Source of the DNA: Actinomycetota bacterium
GTDB lineage: Bacteria > Actinomycetota > Thermoleophilia > Solirubrobacterales > Solirubrobacteraceae
Direction of reading: 5' to 3'
Assembly (NCBI GenBank): GCA_019348575.1
Contig: JAHWJE010000047.1
Span: 1 to 8,270 of the forward strand
DNA length: 8,270 bases
The notes beneath the pieces are model-generated. The model did not search any database and had not been told where the DNA came from. It worked only from the letters and a program-made list of their open reading frames with translations. A program made the translations under genes and the position numbers. This document shows, piece by piece, positions 1 through 6,917 of this stretch. How positions within the stretch are numbered: the stretch's first letter is position 1; each line of letters opens with the position of its first letter.

Positions 1-78
1 GTCGGCTACCTGCTCATCACCGCGTCGGCGACGGTCGCGTTCCGGCTGCTCGAGCGCCGGTTCGCGATCCGCAGGTAG
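1..78 (+). CDS. C-terminal end of a polar amino-acid ABC transporter permease (partial)
   Basis: The first 25 codons of the window, read in frame from base 1 and closed by TAG at 76-78, encode a hydrophobic stretch (GYLLITASATVAFRLLE) followed by a short basic tail (RRFAIRR). A last transmembrane helix followed by an arginine-rich cytosolic end is how HisM/GlnP-type permeases usually finish. The gene directly downstream is a complete permease of that family starting 6 bases after this stop, and these importers normally use two permease subunits encoded in tandem. This fragment is therefore most likely the first permease of the pair, in the GluC position of a gluABCD-like operon. Too little is present to identify it from its own sequence alone; the assignment leans on context. 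Confidence 0.6.
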   Translation, partial: VGYLLITASATVAFRLLERRFAIRR

Positions 79-84
79 GCGCGC

Positions 85-885
85 ATGGGCTACCTCTTCG
101 ATCCGGACAACTGGGAATGGCTCATCACGGGCAACAACGCGCGCTTCATCCTCGAGGGCTTCGTCGTCAACCTCCAGCTCGCGCTGATCGCGATGGTCTT
201 CGCGCTGGCCGTCGGCCTCGCGCTCGCGCTCGCGCGGATCTCGCGCTCGCCGGCGCTGCGCTTCGCCGCCGGCACGTGGATCGACGTCTGGCGCAACCTG
301 CCGCTGATCTTCATCATCCTCTACCTCGCGCTCGCGCTGCCGGAATCGTGGCGCGATGCCTACGAGGACAACGCGCCGGAGCTGCTCCCCGACGTGCTGC
401 AGACCGGCCGCGTCTTCGCCGCGCTGCTCGCGCTCGTGCTCTACAACTCCGCGGTGCTGGCCGAGATCATGCGCGCGGGCATCCAGTCGCTGGACCGCGG
501 CCAGGGGGAGGCGGCGGCGGCGCTCGGGCTCAGCTACCGCCAGCGGATGCGCTACGTGATCCTGCCCCAGGGGCTGCGGCGGATGGTGCCGGCGACCGTG
601 TCGCAGCTCATCACGCTCAACAAGGACACGACGCTCGTGAGCATCATCGCGATCCAGGAGGTCATGCGCCACGGGCGCATCGTCACCGGCTTCAACTTCT
701 TCGGCGGCGTCCAGGCGCCCGTGCTGCAGGTCTTCATCTTCATCGGGCTGCTGTTCGTGGCCACGAACCTCGCGCTGTCGCGGCTGTCGCGGCGCCTGGA
801 GATCCGCGAGCGGCGGCGCAGCGGCACGACCGTCAAGCCGATCAGCGGGCTCGAGGACCAGGTCGCGACGGTGCAGGCGCGGTAG
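85..885 (+). CDS. Polar amino-acid ABC transporter permease, HisM/GlnP family (GluD-like)
   Basis: Inner-membrane subunit of an ATP-driven importer for a polar amino acid, probably glutamate/glutamine or a similar substrate; the specificity cannot be read from a permease. The 266-residue length is normal for the family. The N-terminal three-helix portion covers about residues 25-90 and includes the WRNLPLIFIIL segment. The EAA loop that docks on the ATPase is clear at residues 142-162 (EAAAALG, then ILPQ with the expected spacing). A last helix lies at about 213-236, followed by a long basic tail ending in a polar extension. The ATG at 85 is preceded by AGGTAGG at 73-79, a fair ribosome binding site that overlaps the stop of the upstream permease, so the two are translationally close. 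The gene is last in its operon: the next gene is convergent, starting 4 bases past the stop. The binding protein and ATPase genes would lie upstream of the window. Confidence 0.93.
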   Translation: MGYLFDPDNWEWLITGNNARFILEGFVVNLQLALIAMVFALAVGLALALARISRSPALRFAAGTWIDVWRNLPLIFIILYLALALPESWRDAYEDNAPELLPDVLQTGRVFAALLALVLYNSAVLAEIMRAGIQSLDRGQGEAAAALGLSYRQRMRYVILPQGLRRMVPATVSQLITLNKDTTLVSIIAIQEVMRHGRIVTGFNFFGGVQAPVLQVFIFIGLLFVATNLALSRLSRRLEIRERRRSGTTVKPISGLEDQVATVQAR

Positions 886-889
886 CGCG

Positions 890-2266
890 TCAGCGCTCGA
901 GGGCAGCGAGCCGTGAGCGGCCGCGGCGCCACTCCGACGCGACGAGGGCCACGAGCGCGGCCGCGACGGCGATCAGCGCCACGGTCGCGCCGGCTGAGCC
1001 GCTGCCGAACAGCGGCAGCGCCTGCTCGAGCGGGCCGAGCGGCGCGCGCGAGGTCGGGCCGACGATCGCACCGCCGTCGATCCGCAGCTCGGCGTACCAC
1101 CAGGCGCTCGTCGCGAGCGTCAGCGCCGCGAGCAGGCCGCCCACGCGCGGCGCGTGGCGCAGCCCCCACCCGACGAGCGCCACCGCGAGCGGCAGTGCCG
1201 CGAGCAGGTAGCGGCCGGGGAAGAAGAAGCCGAACATCGTCGGCGCGACGAACGTCGCGACGAGCACCTGCGCGGCGCAGACGAGCGCGCACAGCGTGGC
1301 GGCGATCTCGACCGCGGCGCGCTCGGGCAGGACGCGCGCGATGTGGTCGCGATGCGAGCGCCAGAGCAGCCACAGCGCATAGAAGGCAAGCGCGAGCACG
1401 GGCGCCCAGCGCAGCAGCCCGTACGTCCGATCGAGCCACAGGCCGACGAGTCGCGGTGCGCGCTCGAGGTAGTCCGCCGCGTCGAGGTCGCCCCGCCGGT
1501 CGCCCGGCACCGCCGCCGAGGCCGGCGTGAACCCGCCGAACAGCAGGTCGTTGATCGTCACGAACATGACGCCGGAGAACAGCAGCACCTCGACCTCGAC
1601 GAGCATCGCGAAGCCGCGCGCGCGGCGCCGCAGCCAGCGGAACATCGCCAGCGCGACGACGAGGCCGGCGACCGTGAACTGCAGCCCGAGCCAGGGCAGC
1701 ACGCCGAGCGCGATCGACGCGCCGGTGACCCAGCGGATGCGCGGAAGCTCGCGCACCTTGAGCGCCAGCAGCGCGGCCGCGGCGAGCAGCGCGCCCGCGG
1801 CCAGCTCCGGCGACACGGCGGTCGCGGACGCGAGCACGGGCGGCGAGAGCCCGCAGGCCAGCGCCGCGCCGCCCGCCCACGGCCCTGGCACGACGCGCCG
1901 CGCGAGCAGCGCGGCGAGCACGAACGCGAGCGCCGCGATCGCGGCCAGCAGCAGCTGCACGGCGAGCGGGCCGCCGACCGCGTAGGCGGGCGCGATCAGC
2001 AGCGCGAAGCCCGCGCCGTGCGGCTCGTTGGCCTGCCCGTTCGTCAGCCGGCCGCGGCGCTCGAGGACGTACGGGTACCAGTCGCGGTAGGCGCGCGTGG
2101 CGTACTCGTCGCGCAGGTCGAGGTCGCGATCGCTGACGATCGACTCGGCGGTCAGCAGGTAGTGCGGCTCGTCACCGCCGAACTGCGACTCGCCGAATGC
2201 GGGCAGCCCGAGCGTCGCGGCGTATGCCGCGTACAGGACGAGCCAGAGCGCGACCGCGCGACGCAC
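890..2266 (-). CDS. Polytopic membrane protein, GT-C glycosyltransferase-like
   Basis: A 458-residue integral membrane protein with about 12 predicted hydrophobic spans (roughly 4-22, 85-122, 131-170, 178-212, 220-245, 285-303, 318-343, 350-390 and 424-443). After the first span a large loop carries GDEPHY (residues 31-36), then an acidic stretch DRDLDLRDEY. An acidic D-E motif in the first extracytoplasmic loop is the hallmark of GT-C glycosyltransferases such as PMT and ArnT, which use polyprenyl-phosphate sugars. FFPGRYLLAALP at about 348-359 resembles the late GRY-type motif of actinobacterial members. I infer a lipid-linked-sugar transferase or related envelope protein; the substrate is unknown and catalysis unproven. 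The start is GTG, 10 bases after the TAA of the metallophosphoesterase, without a visible Shine-Dalgarno sequence, so translation is either coupled or from a leaderless transcript. A small membrane protein of another class cannot be excluded. Confidence 0.8.
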   Translation of the reverse strand: MRRAVALWLVLYAAYAATLGLPAFGESQFGGDEPHYLLTAESIVSDRDLDLRDEYATRAYRDWYPYVLERRGRLTNGQANEPHGAGFALLIAPAYAVGGPLAVQLLLAAIAALAFVLAALLARRVVPGPWAGGAALACGLSPPVLASATAVSPELAAGALLAAAALLALKVRELPRIRWVTGASIALGVLPWLGLQFTVAGLVVALAMFRWLRRRARGFAMLVEVEVLLFSGVMFVTINDLLFGGFTPASAAVPGDRRGDLDAADYLERAPRLVGLWLDRTYGLLRWAPVLALAFYALWLLWRSHRDHIARVLPERAAVEIAATLCALVCAAQVLVATFVAPTMFGFFFPGRYLLAALPLAVALVGWGLRHAPRVGGLLAALTLATSAWWYAELRIDGGAIVGPTSRAPLGPLEQALPLFGSGSAGATVALIAVAAALVALVASEWRRGRSRLAALER

Positions 2267-2276
2267 GAGGCCGCAG

Positions 2277-2282
2277 TTAATA
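2277..2282 (-). promoter_or_regulatory. Possible internal -10 element for the GT-C-like gene
   Basis: Reading the minus strand, TATTAA lies 10 bases before the GTG start of the GT-C-like gene, overlapping the stop codon of the gene before it; TTAACT, shifted by two bases, would be 8 bases before the start. This is an AT-rich island in otherwise very GC-rich DNA. It could be a promoter giving an almost leaderless transcript. It could equally be chance composition around a TAT-TAA codon pair. No -35 was recognised. Confidence 0.2.
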
Positions 2283-4058
2283 CGAGCGGCGCCCGGCGGC
2301 GTCGAGCTTCAGCGGGCCGTCGATCGGGCGCACCTGCGGCGGCCCGTCGCGCGGCTCGAAGCGGGCGCCCTGCTCCCGCTTGCCCTCGTAGCGCCAGCGG
2401 CGCCCGATGCGGTCGACGCCGAGCGGGTACAGCGTCACGCTTCCGTCGGCGGCGAAGCGGATCCGCACGAGGTTCTTGTAGTCGGCGATCGACTGCGCGG
2501 TGAAGACCTGGTTGGCGGCCTCTTGCGCCTTGGGCCCGCGGATCCTGTGGATCGCGAGGAGCACGACGGCGAAGACGGTCGAGCCGACCGCAAAGCCCGC
2601 CGCGAACAGCATCACGCCGCTCAGCAGCCAGGCGACGAGCGCCACGTCGTCGGGCGCGATCGACGCCGCGAGGTATACGAGCGCGGCGGCCAGCAACAGA
2701 TGGATCAGCGTATGCGCGAGGGCCACGAGCACCCGCGCGAACTGCGTCGCTCCGCGCCTGCCCGTCTTCGTCTCCAGGGCGTCGGGGGTGATGTCGGTCG
2801 CGGCGAAGACGCCGCCCCACAGCAGCAGCGCGAGAACGACGATCAGCCCGCCGGCCGCCTTGGAGACAAACCCGCCGAAGCCGTCGACGCCGTCCAGCAG
2901 CGCGCCCCCGCCGGCGTTCAGCGCGCCGAGCATCGCCAGCCCCAGCAGGACGTAGACCGCGCCCAGCAGCGCCGCGAACGACGGGTTGAGCCGCGCGAGC
3001 TTGAGCACGCCGTTCGACAGCCGGCGCGAGACCTGCTCGCGCGGATAGATCTCCGCGCGCTCGTAGGGAACCGACGTGTCGTGGTCCAGCGAGCGCAGGT
3101 CGAGCGTCTGCCTGAGGGTGTGCGTCGGCGACAGGTAGGCGCCGCCGCCGCCGGCCGTGATCCGCGTCGGCGCAGTGTCGTCGCCGAGCGGCTCGTAGCG
3201 CGCGTAGTGGTGGCGGTCGCCCGTCAGCACGAGGGCGAGCTTCGCGCCCTTGGCGCGCACGACGCGCTCCTCGAAGTAGGACAGGTAGCGCCACGACGAC
3301 GGCTCGGTGCGCTCGGGGACGGCCTTCACCCAGGCCGGCTTGGCCGTCATCAGGATCACCTTGTCGCCGGCCCCGACCTTCTGACCCAGGAAGTAGTCCA
3401 GCTGCACGTCGTCGATGTACGTGTCGAGCTGGATGTCGATCGCCCAGATCCACCAGTCGTTGGGCAGGCTGATCGCGAAGTAGCTGCGCCGCTGGCGCGT
3501 ACGCCAGTCGCCGACGCGCCCCTCGCGCGCGCAGAACACGCGCAGGAAGCTTGCGAGGCCGTCGTACCAGTCGTGGTTTCCGGGCAGCGCGAACATGTCG
3601 GGCTTGTCGGGATGCTCGGACCTCGGCAGCGCCGACGCGAACGGCCCGATGAAGCGGTCCTCGTACTGCTCCGGCGTCGCCGACGGATAGACCTCGTCGC
3701 CGCCGAGCAGCAGGATCCTGCCGCGCGGCAGCGTCTCGCCGCCGGCCTCCAGCGCGGGCCGGGTGAGCAGCCAGGCCATCGTGTACGTCGCCTCCCAGCC
3801 GTCGCCGGTGTCCGAGAGGTAGTCGACCCACAGGTCGCCGGTCGCATCCGAGTAGTCCAGGGCTTCCTGCGGCTCGCGCTGAAGCTCGCGCTTGTCGGCG
3901 AACTTGCCGAACGCGCCCGAGACGATCACCTCCACGCCGGAGCGGGCGAGCAGCCCGGGGCTCATCCAGCGCACCTCGGGCTGGCGCACGAAGCCCAGCT
4001 CGTCGCGCTCGCGGCGCAGGTCGGCGGCGCTACGGCTGCGCAGCTTGTCCTTCAGCAC
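2277..4058 (-). CDS. Membrane-anchored calcineurin-like metallophosphoesterase with variant motifs
   Basis: A 593-residue protein with two parts. Residues 75-315 are a metallophosphoesterase domain, identified by GNHDWYDG (160-167), GGDEVYP (119-125), GDRHHYARY (280-288) and a following glycine cluster with THT (AGGGGAYL, 302-309). Residues 361-503 hold four or five hydrophobic spans (361-383, 402-423, 442-464, 472-503), followed by a roughly 90-residue polar C-terminal domain. There is no signal peptide, so the catalytic domain is probably cytosolic and tethered. Several canonical motifs are altered: the DxH position reads SDTGDG (82-87), GDxxD lacks its second Asp, the motif-IV histidine position reads MTAKPAW (237-243), and GHxH reads GDRHH. 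It should hydrolyse a phosphate mono- or diester, but the substrate is not evident. The start is GTG with no Shine-Dalgarno sequence; a palindrome abuts it. The gene sits 10 bases before the GT-C-like gene and is probably co-transcribed with it, 111 bases after pepA. Confidence 0.88.
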   Translation of the reverse strand: MLKDKLRSRSAADLRRERDELGFVRQPEVRWMSPGLLARSGVEVIVSGAFGKFADKRELQREPQEALDYSDATGDLWVDYLSDTGDGWEATYTMAWLLTRPALEAGGETLPRGRILLLGGDEVYPSATPEQYEDRFIGPFASALPRSEHPDKPDMFALPGNHDWYDGLASFLRVFCAREGRVGDWRTRQRRSYFAISLPNDWWIWAIDIQLDTYIDDVQLDYFLGQKVGAGDKVILMTAKPAWVKAVPERTEPSSWRYLSYFEERVVRAKGAKLALVLTGDRHHYARYEPLGDDTAPTRITAGGGGAYLSPTHTLRQTLDLRSLDHDTSVPYERAEIYPREQVSRRLSNGVLKLARLNPSFAALLGAVYVLLGLAMLGALNAGGGALLDGVDGFGGFVSKAAGGLIVVLALLLWGGVFAATDITPDALETKTGRRGATQFARVLVALAHTLIHLLLAAALVYLAASIAPDDVALVAWLLSGVMLFAAGFAVGSTVFAVVLLAIHRIRGPKAQEAANQVFTAQSIADYKNLVRIRFAADGSVTLYPLGVDRIGRRWRYEGKREQGARFEPRDGPPQVRPIDGPLKLDAAGRRSY

Positions 4059-4079
4059 GGGCGCACGCTAGTGCGCCCG
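4058..4079. promoter_or_regulatory. Perfect palindrome abutting the metallophosphoesterase start codon
   Basis: GGGCGCAC (4059-4066), a 4-base spacer GCTA, then GTGCGCCC (4071-4078) form a perfect 8-base inverted repeat. The flanking C at 4058 and G at 4079 extend it to 9. It touches the GTG start codon of the minus-strand phosphoesterase gene and contains the hexamer proposed as its -10. It could be an operator, a start-codon-occluding hairpin if transcribed, or a T-less terminator for pepA, which ends 91 bases upstream. The inverted repeat is directly visible; its role is inference. Confidence 0.5.
4065..4070 (-). promoter_or_regulatory. Putative -10 hexamer for a leaderless metallophosphoesterase mRNA
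   Basis: On the minus strand TAGCGT fits TANNNT and ends 6 bases before the GTG, which places the expected transcription start at or next to the start codon. No Shine-Dalgarno sequence is present upstream. Leaderless transcripts of this layout are common in Actinobacteria. No -35 element is recognisable. Confidence 0.35.
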
Positions 4080-4144
4080 CGCGTCGAAGGGAAGCCGGCC
4101 CGCGGCTGTGTGCACGTTCGGGCGACGGAAAGACCTGCTCGCGA

Positions 4145-4160
4145 CGTCCTGTGAGGGACG
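4145..4160 (-). terminator. Small hairpin after pepA, possible weak terminator
   Basis: CGTCC (4145-4149) and GGACG (4156-4160) form a 5-base stem with a 6-base loop, starting 9 bases past the pepA stop on the minus strand. Only a short TTT lies nearby and no real T tract follows, so termination would be inefficient and pepA transcripts may continue into the phosphoesterase gene. Confidence 0.2.
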
Positions 4161-4169
4161 AGAGCGCGG

Positions 4170-5606
4170 CTACCGCGCCAGCGACCGCGCGAGCTCGACG
4201 AGCAGCCGCACGCCCCAGCCCGAGCCGCCCTTCGGCGCGTACGGCTTGCCCGCGCCCCAGGCGGTGCCCGCGATGTCGAGGTGCGCCCACGGCAGGTCCG
4301 CCGTGAAGCGCTGCAGGAACTGCGCAGCCACGATCGAGCCGGCTTTGCGCGTCTCGTTGACGTTCATCACGTCGGCGGTCTCGCTGTCGAGCGCCTTGGC
4401 GTAGTCGTCGTGCAACGGCATCCGCCAGACGATCTCGCCCGTCGCCGACGCGGCGGCCTCGACCTGCCCGGCCCACGCGTCGTCGCTCGCGAAGAGACCC
4501 GCGTGCGTGTGGCCGAGCGCCGTGATGATCGACCCGGTCAGCGTCGCGACGTCGACGAGCCGCTCGGCGCCCTGGTTGACCGCATGCGTGATGCAGTCGG
4601 CCAGCACGAGCCGCCCCTCGGCGTCGGTGTTGATCACCTCGATCGTCGTGCCGTCGGCCGCAGTCACGACGTCGCCGGGCTTGATCGCGTTGCCCGCCGG
4701 CATGTTCTCGGTGGCGCCGACGACCGCGACGACGCGGACCGCAAGCTTCAGCTCGGCGATCGCCTCGATCGCGCCCAGCACGGCCGCCCCGCCGGACATG
4801 TCGAACTTCATCTCGAACATCTTGTTCGCCGGCTTGATCGAGATCCCGCCGGTGTCGAACGTGACCGCCTTGCCGACGAGACCGAGCACGGGGCCGCTCG
4901 CGTCGGCCCCCTCGTAGCGCAGGGTGATCAGCGCCGGCTCCTCGTCTGACCCGCGTGCGACCGCGGCGAACGAGCCCATCCCCAGCCGCTGCAGGCCCTC
5001 GCGGCCCTCGACCTCGACCGTCACGCCGTCGAGCTCGGCGAGCACGCGCGCGGCATCGGCGAGGTGGCGGGGCGCCATCTCGTTGGAGGGCGTGTTCTGC
5101 AGGTTGCGCGCGGCGTTGACCGCGCGGGCGACGATCTCCGCCTCGGCGACGACGTCGGCGAGATCGTCGTGGGCGCTGATCACCAGCGCCTGCAGCGTCT
5201 TGTCATCCTCGGGGGGCTTGCTCTTGAAGCGCGCGAAGCGATAGCCGCTGAGCAGCGTCGCCTCGACGATCGCCGTCGCGATCTCGGGGCCGACCTTGTG
5301 CGGCACCTCCCAGCACAGCCGCCGCGCGCCGAGCTCGAGCGCGCGCCCGTGCGCCGCCGCGGCGGCGACCCGCACGCGCTCGCCGTCGAGCTCGTCGCGC
5401 TTGCCGAGCCCGACGAGCACCCAGCGCCTGCCGCCGGCGTGGGCGACGGCGAGGTGGCGGTGCTTGGCCTTGGCCTCGCCCGCCGCGACGAGCTCGTTGA
5501 GGACGCCGTCGACGTCGTGGTGGACCTTCTCGCCCTCGAGCACGCCGATGACGACGGTGTCGGCGTCGACGTCCTGTGGCAATGCGGTGCTGCTTTCGAC
5601 GATCAC
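4170..5606 (-). CDS. pepA: Leucyl aminopeptidase (M17 family)
   Basis: Cytosolic two-metal exopeptidase that removes N-terminal residues, preferring leucine, in peptide turnover; family members act as hexamers. The 478 residues are slightly shorter than the usual 490-505. The N-terminal macro-like domain covers about 1-150 and the catalytic domain about 160-478. The M17 signature NTDAEGRL is at 326-333. Expected metal ligands are all present: K246 and D251 in GKAVTFDTGG, D269 in FDMSGG, and D328 and E330. Catalytic K258 and R332 are also kept. The C terminus (GWGVRLLVEL) is typical. The start is GTG; a TAGATT hexamer 8 bases before it and the lack of a Shine-Dalgarno sequence suggest a leaderless transcript. 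The gene is divergent from the thiolase across 130 bases and is followed at 111 bases by the metallophosphoesterase. No functional link to its neighbours is apparent beyond position. Confidence 0.96.
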   Translation of the reverse strand: MIVESSTALPQDVDADTVVIGVLEGEKVHHDVDGVLNELVAAGEAKAKHRHLAVAHAGGRRWVLVGLGKRDELDGERVRVAAAAAHGRALELGARRLCWEVPHKVGPEIATAIVEATLLSGYRFARFKSKPPEDDKTLQALVISAHDDLADVVAEAEIVARAVNAARNLQNTPSNEMAPRHLADAARVLAELDGVTVEVEGREGLQRLGMGSFAAVARGSDEEPALITLRYEGADASGPVLGLVGKAVTFDTGGISIKPANKMFEMKFDMSGGAAVLGAIEAIAELKLAVRVVAVVGATENMPAGNAIKPGDVVTAADGTTIEVINTDAEGRLVLADCITHAVNQGAERLVDVATLTGSIITALGHTHAGLFASDDAWAGQVEAAASATGEIVWRMPLHDDYAKALDSETADVMNVNETRKAGSIVAAQFLQRFTADLPWAHLDIAGTAWGAGKPYAPKGGSGWGVRLLVELARSLAR

Positions 5607-5614
5607 AGCGCGTG

Positions 5615-5620
5615 AATCTA
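5615..5620 (-). promoter_or_regulatory. Putative -10 hexamer of pepA (leaderless)
   Basis: On the minus strand TAGATT ends 8 bases before the pepA GTG, so transcription would begin at about the first codon. It matches TANNNT and resembles the TAGACT proposed for the divergent thiolase. The 7-base tandem repeat begins immediately behind it, where the -35 region would lie. Confidence 0.4.
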
Positions 5621-5646
5621 CCCGCCGCCCGCCGCCCGCCGCCCGC
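5621..5646. repeat. 7-bp tandem repeat (CCCGCCG) in the divergent promoter region
   Basis: Three full copies of CCCGCCG (5621-5627, 5628-5634, 5635-5641) plus five bases of a fourth (5642-5646), all identical. It sits between the divergent pepA and thiolase genes, directly upstream of the pepA -10 candidate and about 43 bases from the thiolase one. It is non-coding on the present gene calls. Slippage could change promoter spacing; whether it does is unknown. Confidence 0.75.
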
Positions 5647-5688
5647 TCGCCGGCGCTGCGGTCGCGGCCCGCCGCGGCTGCCCCCGAT

Positions 5689-5694
5689 TAGACT
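5689..5694 (+). promoter_or_regulatory. Putative -10 hexamer of the thiolase gene
   Basis: TAGACT in the context GATTAGACTG fits TANNNT and lies 42 bases before the thiolase ATG, predicting a start near 5701 and a leader of about 36 bases containing the GAGAGAG ribosome binding site. No good -35 is visible 16-18 bases upstream. Confidence 0.35.
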
Positions 5695-5736
5695 GCGCGC
5701 ACTCCCGCGTTCGCCCGATCCAGAGAGAGCTCGCCC

Positions 5737-6912
5737 ATGCCCAAGACCGTCATCCTCGGCTCCGCCCGAACCCCGATCGGGAAGATGGGCGGCGCGCTGT
5801 CGCCGCTCGACGCGACAGAGCTCGGCGCGATCGCGATCAGGGCGGCGCTGGAGCGCGCGAACGTGGACGGCGGCGAGGTGCAGCACGTGATCATGGGCCA
5901 GGTGCTGCAGGCCGGCCAGGGCCAGATCCCTTCGCGCCAGGCGCAGGTCAAGGCGGGGATCCCGAAGGAGGTCTCCTCCGAGACGATCAACAAGGTCTGC
6001 GCCTCGAGCGTGCGCGCGGTCGGTCTGCTCGACGCCCAGATCCGCGCGGGCGACGTCGAGATCGCCGTCGGCGGCGGCATGGAGTCGATGTCGAACGCGC
6101 CCTACCTGCTGCCCAACGCGCGCTTCGGCTTTCGGATGGGCGACGCCAAGGCACTCGACGCGATGGTCCACGACGGGCTGACGAACCCCTTCAGCGGGCG
6201 CCAGATGTTCGACGAGGCGACCGAGGTCGGCGACGAGCTCGAGATCTCCCGCCCCGACCTCGATCGCTGGGCGCTGCGCAGCCACGAGCGCGCGATCGAG
6301 GCGACCGACTCCGGGCGGCTGCCCGAGGAGATCGTGCCCGTGACCGTCAAGGGCCGCAAGGCCGACACCGTCGTCGAGGTCGACGAGGCGCCGCGCCGCG
6401 GCAGCACGCTCGAGACGCTCGCCAGGCTGCCCGGCCTCGTCAGCAAGGAGGGCTCGCACACGGCCGGCAACTCGCCGGGCGTCAACGACGGCGCCGGCGC
6501 GATCGTCGTCGCATCCGACGCTTGGGCGCGGCGCAACGGCCGCGAGGTGCTCGCGACGATCGTGGCCCAGGCGCAGACGGCCGAGGACTTCGCCTACCTC
6601 GCGCGCACGCCCGCCGCGGCGGCGAGGATGGCGCTCGAGAAGGCCGGCCTGAGCGCCGAGGACATCGACCTGTGGGAGATCAACGAGGCGTTCGCGTCGG
6701 TGAGCCTGAACTCGATGCGGATGCTCGGCATCGACGAGGACAGGGTCAACGTCAACGGCGGCGCGATCGCGCTCGGCCATCCGATCGGCGCATCCGGGGC
6801 GCGCATCATCGGCACGCTCGTGCACGAGCTGCGCCTGCGCGGCGGCGGGCTGGGCTGCGCTGCGATCTGCTCGGGCGGCGGGCAGGGCGACGCGATCATC
6901 CTGAAGGTCTGA
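5737..6912 (+). CDS. Acetyl-CoA C-acetyltransferase (thiolase family)
   Basis: Condenses two acetyl-CoA to acetoacetyl-CoA, or cleaves 3-ketoacyl-CoA with CoA in the reverse direction; cytosolic, active as a tetramer in the family. The 391 residues are the standard length. Acylated cysteine C88 lies in NKVCASS, catalytic histidine H348 in ALGHPIGASG, and second cysteine C378 in CSGGGQGDA. NEAFA (316-320) and GGGMESMS (112-119) are also conserved family motifs. One small departure is TAGNSPGVNDG where many thiolases have an A/SG-I/LNDG version; this is within family variation. The ATG at 5737 follows GAGAGAG (5723-5729) with a 7-base spacing. Biosynthetic (PhaA/AtoB-like) and degradative roles cannot be told apart here because no phaB, hydratase or CoA-ligase gene is adjacent. 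The HAD gene follows on the same strand and is probably co-transcribed. Confidence 0.96.
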   Translation: MPKTVILGSARTPIGKMGGALSPLDATELGAIAIRAALERANVDGGEVQHVIMGQVLQAGQGQIPSRQAQVKAGIPKEVSSETINKVCASSVRAVGLLDAQIRAGDVEIAVGGGMESMSNAPYLLPNARFGFRMGDAKALDAMVHDGLTNPFSGRQMFDEATEVGDELEISRPDLDRWALRSHERAIEATDSGRLPEEIVPVTVKGRKADTVVEVDEAPRRGSTLETLARLPGLVSKEGSHTAGNSPGVNDGAGAIVVASDAWARRNGREVLATIVAQAQTAEDFAYLARTPAAAARMALEKAGLSAEDIDLWEINEAFASVSLNSMRMLGIDEDRVNVNGGAIALGHPIGASGARIIGTLVHELRLRGGGLGCAAICSGGGQGDAIILKV

Positions 6913-6917
6913 GGGCG

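Noticed and set aside
1154..2503. Long plus-strand open frame opposite the GT-C-like gene
   Set aside because: Its product is low-complexity Arg/Glu/Gln-rich sequence; it is antisense to a membrane protein gene with clear topology and motifs. Long spurious frames are expected at this GC content.
2523..4154. Long plus-strand open frame opposite the metallophosphoesterase gene
   Set aside because: Arg/Val/Asp-rich repetitive product with no domain, fully antisense to a gene with recognisable GNHD and GDRHH motifs.
4079..4169. Small gene or RNA between pepA and the metallophosphoesterase gene
   Set aside because: The interval is about 90 bases with only a 5-base-stem hairpin; no start with a ribosome binding site, tRNA-like fold or riboswitch core was recognised.
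5621..5646. Short CRISPR-like or integration repeat
   Set aside because: The units are 7 bases and directly adjacent with no spacers; it is a simple tandem repeat.
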